A stretch of 64,000 bases of DNA from contig JAAOMT010000201.1 of NCBI GenBank assembly GCA_016748015.1, positions 322,336 through 386,335 of the forward strand, in the 5' to 3' direction. Below the pieces are notes generated by a model. The model worked only from the letters and a program-made list of their open reading frames with translations, was not told the DNA's origin and made no database searches. This DNA comes from Geosiphon pyriformis. Lineage: Eukaryota > Glomeromycota > Glomeromycetes > Archaeosporales > Geosiphonaceae. Positions 55,072 to 64,000 of this stretch are shown here, in pieces (within the stretch, counting starts at the first letter, position 1; the number at the start of each line of letters is the position of its first letter). The position numbers were made by a program, and so were the translations under genes.

Positions 55072-56208
55072 CTAATATTCAGGACTAGACTGGAAAACCA
55101 TTAGCCCAAGTGTGTCCAATTTTTTAGCCAACTTGTTAACTTTCTCTGTAAGGCTAGCAAAACTGTGCTCAAAAATAGCAAACTTATTACTTATATCCAA
55201 AAAAACCAATAGAAAAGATTTAATATTCAAAGATAAACCAGTACTAAAAAGAATAAAAAGCACCATGTAAGAAAAAAAACCATTAACAATTTGAGCCCAA
55301 GTTCTTTCTTTAAAAGACACTGGACAGACAATTGGTGTTTGCTTCTTTTTATAAATATTAGCCAAACAAATTTGATCCTGTAAAATCACCAACTGTTTAT
55401 TATAACTGCCAGAATTTTTACTTATAGAACACATACCAGAAATATGACTGAATTGTTTACACTAAGCACAACAAATCAAAGAAAAACCAGTTCAATACAA
55501 ATTCAAATTCTTAAAAACCAGAATAGAACTAATAACAATAGTTTTAGATGTCTGATCAGCAAAAAAAACCACAGCACACTTGTTATGCACATATAAGCTT
55601 GGATTACAGCCAATACAATAAGTTTTCCCACCATATAATTTCAATAGACCAAAAAAATTATGAGCATTGGTGCCAACTGACAAAGTATACAACAAAGTCC
55701 AATGTATATTTCTAAATACTTATGATTGTTTATTATTGATTGCTAAAGTCACATACACAGAATTTTTTCTTATGAGAACTGACTATTTAAAAGCAACCAA
55801 TCTAGCAACATCCAATAATTTAAACTTCACTAATGTTTTTTGCCAAAAACCAATCAATTGTAATTTAATTAAAGCAATCTTCCCAAATTTGGAAAAGACT
55901 GATTCTATTGCTGATTTAGGAAAATCTACTAAAATTTTCTTAACAATCATCTTTTGATCTGTATAGTTATTTCTTTTTTTTATATTATTATTAACTAAAA
56001 TTTTCTTATTAATAGTTATTTCCTTAGCTTTTTTTAAACTTAACTCAAATGTGAAAGAAGATCTAATTATTTTTGAGAATTTTGAGGAAGTAAAAGCTTC
56101 TCTAAAACCATTCACATGATAAAAAATTTTTTTAACACATAGTAATTTATTACCATTAGTTTTGCTGAAAATGACAGATAACTTAATATCCAAAGTAAAT
56201 AATTTCAC
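55072..56208 (-). pseudogene. ORF1 of L4
   Basis: 55783-56208 includes the RRM-like block (FGKIALIKLQLIGFWQKTLV). A CCHC knuckle survives at about 55432-55473 (C-C-A-stop-CKQFSHISGMC). 55072-55290 is the coiled coil (FAIFEHSFASLTEKVNKLAK). The N-terminal Lys-rich part continues to about 56760. Broken by stops. Confidence 0.7.
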
Positions 56209-56810
56209 TAAATCAAAACTTTATTTTTCCAAAACACATGACCTAATCAATAAAAACAGCTTGGAACTATTAAACTTAAGTAACAAAAACATTAAAACAT
56301 TATTGTCATCACTTAAATTCACAAACAAAAAATTTTTTGGTAAGTGGTCTAATATGTATATCCAAGTGCAAATTTTTCATGATATAGTATTATTTATATT
56401 ATTTTCTACCATTGAATTATCTAAATTAGCATAACTTGTTTTTTTGGTAATTATATTTTTCATATTTTTTATGTTTAAAAGACCACTTATACTGCTAATT
56501 TCACTACTGACTTTACTATCCTAAGACATCACAGACATTTTACCAGAGGCATTAATATCTTTAAGACTTAAAAAACCAACAGACAAGTTAATCACATTAA
56601 CATCCACATTAAATTTTTTTGGTTTTTTATGAGATGCACTACAAGAGTAAATACTCTTTACATATTTTTTTTTGTGCTTAAACAAGTTCTCAAACCAGCT
56701 GAACTTAAACCAAAATTACCAACAGAAAAGCTTACTGGATCTATAACAATAAAAAAAGATAGATTGGAAAAAATAATTAAAAGAATACAAAAGAGAAAAG
56801 AAGAAAAGAC

Positions 56811-57156
56811 TAATTAAATCTTCAAAAATTTTTTGCTCTTATTATGATTAGGAAATTGACAAAAGAAAAATTTTTTTGTATTTAATTTTTTAAGTAAATT
56901 AAAATATATAAATTTTAAAAACTTAATTGTTAATTAATTTAAATTATACACTAATTATTTAATATAATTAGATTTTATAAACAAATTAAAAAATTTAATA
57001 ATATTAAATTTATATGTTAATACTAATTGTTTATTAAAAAATTGTTAAAATTTAATTAAGTAATATAAAAATAAAAATAAAAATATTGATTTTTATAAAT
57101 AAATTAATTAAAAACTTGAATTTAAAATTAATTATTAATATAATTTTTATATTTGT
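56811..57156. other. A/T spacer
   Basis: Nearly pure A/T, no features seen. Confidence 0.6.
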
Positions 57157-58095
57157 TGTTACTTATAAAAATTTAAGAATTCTTAATAAGCATATAAAGT
57201 AGCCAATTAGAAATAGCCATAGTAAGAGAAAAATTTCAAGATTCTTTTTAAAGAATTATAAGATTCCAGAAATTTTAGGATTTTTCTCAAGAAATTGCAG
57301 AATTTCAGAAATTGTAAGATTCTTTTTAAGGAATTACAAAATTCCAAGAATTCTAAGATTTCTGGCTAAAAAAATTAAAAAAATTAAAAAAATCTTATAT
57401 AACAGTAATTATATATATAGTAAAAGTATTAGAAGTAAAAAAAACAGAATTTAGTTCAAAATTAATATCCACAATCAATTAATTATCCAATATTCTGTCT
57501 TTCAAAAATAGTTTTTTATAACTTAAAATAGAATTAAATCACATTAATAAAATATTAATTATTATCTGAATCTATGTTATTGTTATTTGATCAAAGAATA
57601 TTAAAATCACTTCTATTCTATTAATATTCTATATTGATAGAATTTAATATTTAATTATACTGAACCAATAACTTTTAATTATAACTATTAATAAGATACT
57701 ACTTTTTTATTTTATTTTCATTTTCTTTTGTTTTTATTTTGTTTTGTTTTGTTTTGTTTTGTTTTGTTTTGTTGTTTTATTAAATTAATTAAAGTGATTA
57801 AGCACTGAGTATTTTGATGTTAAAAAAAACTGATAAAAAACTCAGAAACAAGAATAAAAACTTGGAAATTAAGGATAATTTACCAAAAAAACTGGCCATT
57901 AAGCTGAGAAAAAAATTCACAAAATAAGCTTAAAAAATACTGAAACAACTATTAAATCTCTGTTCATTATATAAAAAGCTCAACTAAAACCTTCAAATTA
58001 CCAAAATCTTCAGATATTATCAATTACATCAAGCTATTAAGCATTAAATTATAAGTTTGTTATTTGTATCAATACCCCAAATAATTACTTATACA
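57157..58095 (+). repeat. Solo LTR of the E2 family, strongly decayed
   Basis: Begins tgttacttataaaaat (compare tgttactcatagaatat of E2) and ends acttataca (compare acctgtaaca). Between them the E2 landmarks appear in order: gccaattagaaatag, the TTCnnGAA array (57232-57370), TATATATAG at about 57410, a decayed hairpin at about 57667-57690, a (ttttg)n tract at about 57735-57770, ctgataaa...ataatttacca, and tctgttcattatataaa. No internal region or PBS follows. It arose by LTR-LTR recombination; no target duplication is visible any more. Confidence 0.8.
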
Positions 58096-61000
58096 ATTAA
58101 AATCAAAATTTACAAGTCTATATTATTAACTATAATTAATTTACTATTATAATATTAATTTTAAAATATATTTTTAAAAAATACAACATATATATAAATA
58201 TTTAAAAATTATACATATATGTATTTTAAAATTAAAAAAATAACTTTAATATTTATAATAAATAGATGCAAAATTGTAAAATTATTATCAAAAAGAAATT
58301 AATTATTAATTAAATTAAAAAAATTATTTAAAAAACTTGAATAATAAATAAGCTAATTATATAACAAATATAATAATATTTTTTAAGTATATATTGTTAT
58401 ATTAAATATTTAAAAAGTTAAAATAGCAGTTTATTTAAATAATACAAATTATTTTATTTATTATATTTATAAAATTATTAATTGTGTTTATTAAAAAAAA
58501 ATTAAAAAAAATTTAAATAAAATTTAATAAATAATATAAATTAGCAAAAAAAACTTTGATTTAACATTAAAATTTACATGTAAAAACTAAGTTTATTAAT
58601 ATTAAAATAATTAATTTATATATACATATATTTTAAAAACTTTATATTATAAACTATTTATAATTAAAATAAAAAAATTTATAATATTAAATATTTAATT
58701 TGTTTATATTAAGTATAAAAAAGTTAAATTATTATTTTTTATTAAAATTAATTAAAAAATAAAAACTTAAAAAAACTTGAAATTTGTTTTTTTGCTGTTT
58801 TGGCTTTTTTTAATTATTTAAACAAAAAATAATAACTTTATTATTAATTTATAATTGAAAATTTTAAACTTTTTTATAATAATAATAATTACATTAAATT
58901 TGTTTTTGTTTTGTTGTTTTTTAAATTAAAGTATGCTATAATAAAAACAAACAAAATAAATAATTAATATAGCAAAAAAATTAATTAATATTTTGAAAAA
59001 ACTTTTAATAACATAGTTTTTGGTTTATATATAATTTATAAACTAGTTTTTTATTGAATTTTTAAATCTAATTATAAAACTTTTTATTTGAAATTATAAC
59101 ATATTTAATATAAAATTTATTTACATTAATATTTATTATAAAACTGAAAATTTTAAACTATTTTAAGAAAAAAAATTGTTTTTTGCATAGTAATTATTTA
59201 GTTAAGTTTAAACTTGAGTAAAAAAATTTTATTATAGCTTTTTAAATAATTAATATTTTTGTTGTAATTAGCTTTATTATTATTATTATATTTAATGATT
59301 AATTTATTATCATATTTAAAAAAACATTTTTTATTTTATACTAAATAAAAACTATTTAATTATTTTAAATCCGAAAAAAAAAAGATTTCTGTTTCTTTTT
59401 ATTAAATTTATAAACATTTTTATCTTAAATTTTTTGCTTTTTTTTTAATTTAGCCAAAAAATTTTTAATTTTTTGTTTTTACTTTTTTTCTATTCTTTTT
59501 AATAAATTTTATAAGTAATTTTTTTTTATTTAAATATTTTACTTTTTGTTTTAAATATAATTATGAAAATAATAATTTTTTTTGTGTGCTTGAAATTAAA
59601 CAACTTATAAAATTACTTTATATTTTACAAATATAATTTAATTAAATATTTCTGTATAATATAATCATTATTTTTTAAATATAGTTTATATTATAACAAT
59701 ATATAATTAACTTTTTAAATAAATATTATTTATTTATTTTTTAAATCAAATAATTTAATATTTTTATTTTACAAATGTTTTTTTTTATTTTTAATAATTA
59801 TACATATTTATTTTTTTATTCTATTTTTTAAAATTTTATTTTATTCTATATAATACAACTTTTTATAATTAATTATAACAAAATTAAGACTATTAAGACT
59901 TTAAAAAAGTAATATTATTATATTTATTTTTAAATTAAAATAAATATTTAAGCAAATTAATATTAATAAAAATTTTATTTATTTTTAATAATATTTATTT
60001 TGTTGATAATATTTTAATTTATTATTTATATCTTGCTATTAAAATTTTGGTTTAATTTTATTAATATAATATATTTTTAAATGTTTAAAAAATGCTGTAA
60101 ACTAATAATAAATATTTTGATAAATTTAATAATTTTTTTTTAAAGCATAAAATTTAATAATAAAGTGTTTTGGTCTTATAAATTCTTAAAAATCAATTTT
60201 TTTCAAATACTGACATTAATATTTAGTATTTTAAAATAATTAATATAATTAGTAATTATACAATTATAAAATTATAAAAAAATTATTTATTAATTATTTT
60301 TAGTTAAAAAAAATATATTTTTGTAAATTATAATTTTATTACAAGTTTTAAAATTATTACCATGTAAAATAATAATTATAAATTATTATTTTTTTAAAAA
60401 AAATTTTTTTTTTATATAAATTTTTATTGTATTATTTTATGTTTTTACTAAGATATTTTTTCATTTCATGTAAATAAATATAAATTTTAATTAACTATTT
60501 ACTAATTTAAAAAACTTTGATTAATTTTAATTTGAACTAGTTAAATTTTAGCTTAAACTGTTTAAATTGTTTTTATATTTAAAATTTAATATTTTGCATA
60601 TTTTAATTATAGTATTTTATTACATTTGTAAATTAAAAATAATTATTTTATGTTAATTTAATATAAAAATTAAAACATAATACAAATAATAAAACATGAA
60701 AACAAAATCTGTAAAATAATCTACATTATTATAATCAAGTTAATTTTTGGCTCAAAATTTAATCTGTAATATTAGTAATTTTGGCTAAATACTTTGGTTT
60801 GTTATTTTTGTAATTTTTAGTTAATAATATCAATAATTTTGTTTTATTATTAACAATAATTATACCTAAATTTTAGTTAATAACACTAATAATTAAATAA
60901 AAAATACATTTAATCTGATTCTTTAAAAAAATAAACTGTGTTTTAATATTTATATTAAAATTTACCAAAAATTTTAATTTTTATTTTATGAAAACCAACT

Positions 61001-61910
61001 TATAATTATATATTTTATTGACAATATTATTAAAAAAAAAACTGGATAATAATAGAAAAACAGCAATTTTAACATATAATATTAAATTAATAAACTAATT
61101 TTCATAAATTTAAGCATATTATAAAACTTAAAAAAGATTTTAAAAATTTAAATAAAATAATTTACAATTAAAAACCAAATAAATTAAGTTTTAATACTTA
61201 TAATAAAACTAATATTTAGAAGTTTCTTATTAAATATAATTTTTGTATAAAATATTTAGTTTAATAAATATAATTCTAAAAACTTTTTTAAACTTAAAGA
61301 TAACAATAATATATTAATAATAATAATAGGTATTAAAACCCCAAAAAATAAAACAAGTTTAACTACCAATTTAAAAAACCAAATTATTAATTAATTTGGT
61401 TTTAAATATATTTTAAAGAACAATAATTTTTTTTTAATTAACAAAAAAAGATTTAATATTATTTTTTATTACTAAAATTAATTAATAAGCAAAAACAGCT
61501 TTAACAGTTTTAAAAAACTTAAAATATATAATAATATATTATTATAAACTAGTTTAATACTTAAAACTTTATTAAAAATACTTAAACTTTTATTAAAAAT
61601 ACTTAAAATTTTTTAATTTTGTTTAAATAAACACTTTAAAAAATATTTTGCAAAATTAAAACAATTAGAAAAAAATAAAAAACCAGCAAATTTACTTTAA
61701 ATAGCAATATTTAAAAAAGTTTAAATATAAATTTTATACAAAATAACTTAATATTATTTTAATAACCAAATTTACATCAATAAAATTATATAAAAATTAA
61801 AAAATATTTTTTAATATAAGCTAATTTATTAAAATAAAAACTATTTATTAATATTATTAAAATTAGTAAGATTATTAAAAAACAAAAAAAAGAAAATACT
61901 TAAGCTTTTA

Positions 61911-61925
<15 letters not shown>
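58096..61925. other. Long A/T desert
   Basis: About 3.8 kb of almost pure A and T with poly-A, poly-T and ATT runs. No ORF above 60 codons, no RNA gene and no recognisable repeat border. It may be completely decayed transposon DNA; nothing in the sequence proves that. Confidence 0.7.
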
Positions 61926-61941
<16 letters not shown>

Positions 61942-61969
61942 TTTTTATGAATGAGATCCAAACACGACC

Positions 61970-62059
61970 TAGCACTATACATCATACAAATGATTTAAAC
62001 TAGGAGCAAATCATGCACTTTCTACACGTGACCAGCCACTCAAACCAGCCAGGACAATA
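61970..62059 (-). repeat. LINE L5 3' UTR
   Basis: The conserved block gagtggctggtcacgtgtag (- strand) follows the stop after VSVHISM, then the tail. Same position as in L1-L4. Confidence 0.65.
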
Positions 62060-62383
62060 CTACATACTTATATGTACAGAAACTGCGTTTCCAATACCCG
62101 AAAAGAACAAACAAAGCTTACAAAACCCAAAACTAACTCCAAAAGCTTCAGTCACACCCAACAACCTAATCACACCAACTGAAAACACAGTAGGCAAATC
62201 AGAAATTGACACGAGAATAGACCTATTACTTGGAATCAAACCATGCCTTTCCATAAACGTCTGGTGTTTGGTACGGACCAACCAGATATCATCCTGAAAT
62301 ATAAGACAAAACTCACATACAAAGCTCACAATCTTTTTAGTACCTTCTTTAGAATCTTTAAAAACTGAAACAGACTCATGAAA
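62060..62383 (-). pseudogene. C-terminal tail of the L5 RT protein
   Basis: Separated from 62384-63799 by one TGA. Includes VSFVCEFCLIFQDDIWLVRTKH, PSNRSI and a hydrophobic end. L3 has the same tail at 36730-37000. Confidence 0.75.
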
Positions 62384-63799
62384 TCAGTCATTAAAAACAA
62401 AGCCCTTATACAGAGCAACACCAATTTCAACCTCAGAAATACAAGAAGCCAACACCTGCAAGACACACGAAAAAGAGCGAGATAGACCAGAAAGAGCCTC
62501 CCAAGCTAAAGCATGAGTATTCAACAAACGAGCATGGCTAGCAGCATCCTGAGGACATGAAAAGACATGATCTGAAATCTCAACATCACCACAGAACAGA
62601 CAGACCACACTAGAGTATCTCCTATTATACAATTGTTTGTGCATAGCAACAGAAAGCCAATAATAGAGAGCCTTCATAAAGTAAGTACGACAGCTTGCCA
62701 TGCGCATGTTGGTGAAACCAAAGGCCAGGTGAAAATCAGTGTGCCACACCAAAGAAAACTTAAACCAATTGATATCAGCATGTAAACTATCAGCCACAAT
62801 GCGAGAACCAACTCCAACCTTCCAATGAGCTCGATTAACTGATTGGAAAACATTATGAACAAAGTGTCTAGAATTACCAGAAACTGCCATACCACCAGCA
62901 TACAGAAAACATTCACTGACTAAATGAGACAGACACCAAGCAGAGAGAGCAGCATCTTTGGCAAGTGCATCAGCATGCTCATTGCCTAAGACACCTGAAT
63001 AACTTTTTACCTTAACCCAATTCACATCCAAATTTTTTTGACAAATAACAGTAGCAATATGGTGATGCTTGATCCAACAGCAGTTCCTGAAATCCAAATG
63101 AATCAATGAAGACTCCGATCCATATGCATCCAAAGTGGCTTGGCTATTTGAAAACAAGTCAATTAAACAAGAGGAAGAAACACACTCAAGAGCCAAAGCT
63201 ATGGCTTGCAGCTCCGTCATAGTAGAAGAAACCAAACCAAACACTCCAACACCCAAACCCAAGTTAATGTCCTCAAAAAAAATGGCAGCACCCACTTTTA
63301 TGTCAAAAGTGCTCAGACTAGACAGAGACCCATCCATATACACAGAAAAGTGGGCAGCATCAACGGTCAGTAGAGTGTCACAAACCACACCAAAATCATG
63401 AGAAAGATGAATATTTGACACAACATAATTATCTACCAAAGAAGAACTTGAAGAGAGGGGAACAATACCACCAAGAAAGTGGACGGAGAGATCAAACCAG
63501 AAAGGGATTGGGCCATAAGGGTCCAGTTTCTTCCAATGCTTGAAGGTCTCCCAACTGAAAACATCACCATCACGGCCACAAAACTGCTCCACAAAAGCAA
63601 TTCCATAACACCTGAGTGAAGAGACACACTTGAAAAAACAGGGTTCACCAAGAACCAAAGACATAGAAGTACTGCACCGATGGCAAAAAGCACAAGCCAG
63701 AGAGCCACCTAAAGACAAATCACACCTGAAAAAAATACGTACCACACCAGCCAAAAAATTATTTGAGAGATTGACACCAATACAAGACAGAAACAGCAA
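62384..63799 (-). pseudogene. L5 RT C-terminal region, RNase H and Cys/His domain (471-codon ORF)
   Basis: Longest LINE frame in the window. From the N-terminus: NNFLAGVVRIFF (RT C-terminal region); RNase H from residue about 168 with VYMDGSL (Asp), TELQAIALALE (Glu), FSNSQATLDA (Asp position is Asn) and GNEHADALA (Asp); then SGNSRHFVH, TYFMKALYYWLSVAMHKQLY and CLFCGDVEISDHVFSC, a C-x2-C-x7-H-x4-C zinc-type motif. The reading is clean, so this copy inserted or was preserved more recently than L1-L4. It lacks RT core and start within the window, so activity cannot be judged. Confidence 0.85.
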
Positions 63800-64000
63800 A
63801 AGATGATGTGGGTGCTAGCTGAGAATCTGAAGATTATGAGACCTATGAGAAAAAAGGCAACCCAAAATACCAGCTGAATTTGCAAAAATAACAGCAAATG
63901 CCAATTTACTCTCAGCTTGAATCTGCTCAAAAGTCTTCAAACCGTATAATGAGGGGTGGTACAGTGTATTATTGGGGAAATCATGAGACAACCCAGACTT

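Larger units (their letters stand above)
50230..56810 (-). mobile_element. LINE copy L4, almost full length, heavily decayed
   Basis: On the - strand, 5' to 3': ORF1 (about 56760-55072), endonuclease (about 54860-53700), RT (about 53560-51640), RNase H (51600-51180), Cys/His domain and tail (50925-50300), 3' UTR (50290-50230). Same architecture as L2. Base composition is far more A/T than the other copies and the sense strand is poor in C. The single longest surviving stretch in the RNase H is under 80 codons. Confidence 0.85.
61926..64000 (-). mobile_element. LINE copy L5, 3' part, best preserved, cut by the window edge
   Basis: On the - strand the RT C-terminal region enters at 64000; RNase H, Cys/His domain, tail and 3' UTR follow, ending in an (aat)n tail at about 61915-61942. 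Only two clear nonsense changes (about 63800 and 62382, each at a Trp-type position) interrupt about 1.9 kb of coding sequence. The upstream RT core lies outside the window. Confidence 0.9.

Noticed and set aside
57735-57770. Telomere-like repeat (ttttg)n
   Set aside because: Lies at the position of the A/T microsatellite present in every LTR of the family; it is a simple repeat inside the solo LTR.
58096-61925. Mitochondrial DNA insertion because of extreme A/T content
   Set aside because: No mitochondrial gene, tRNA or rRNA segment can be recognised; it grades into transposon remnants.

Overview
The window reads as nuclear DNA of a very AT-rich fungus, most likely an arbuscular mycorrhizal (Glomeromycotina, Rhizophagus-like) genome. 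I infer this from short GT-AG introns in compact genes, fungal-type GOT1, BCAT, UreF and RFC proteins, and families of decayed LINE and Ty3/gypsy elements embedded in long A/T spacers. The species call is inference; no database was searched.

Layout: 1-37110 is a pile of dead transposons. LINE copy L1 (3' part, + strand) is followed by LINE copy L2 (+). L2 is split inside its reverse transcriptase gene by a complete Ty3/gypsy-like element, E1 (- strand, 5913-15891), flanked by a 4-5 bp target duplication. Next comes a head-to-head pair of related elements: E4 (-, 19168-22192, with its own gag inverted internally) and E2 (+, 22193-31678). The 5' half of a third element type, E3 (-, 31679-34950), and LINE copy L3 (+, 35046-37110) follow. 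37111-38250 is an A/T spacer.

38250-48550 is a dense island of intact host genes with normal CpG content: GOT1 (-), a cytochrome b5-domain protein (+), a small single-pass membrane protein (-), urease accessory protein UreF (+), branched-chain aminotransferase (-), tRNA-Arg(CCU) (-), a replication factor C small subunit (+) and a nucleotide-sugar transporter (+). I rebuilt exon structures for all multi-exon genes; every one closes in frame at the length usual for its family. The genes are unrelated in function and are not an operon.

48550-64000 returns to repeats: A/T spacer, an almost full-length but heavily decayed LINE L4 (-), a solo LTR of the E2 family, about 3.8 kb of almost pure A/T, and LINE L5 (-), the best preserved copy, running off the right edge.

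The gypsy-like elements are the most interesting content. E1 and E2 share the order LTR, gag with CCHC knuckle, aspartic protease, cysteine-rich module, zinc-ribbon-like segment, dUTPase domain, RT, RNase H, integrase, an extra conserved ORF, polypurine tract, LTR. Their LTRs, and those of E3 and E4, carry a hairpin of 7-bp stem and 9-nt loop about 430-450 bp from the LTR 3' end; the stem sequence differs between copies in a largely compensatory way. Decay is dominated by C-to-T/G-to-A transitions, which account for most stop codons and for the loss of many catalytic acidic residues.
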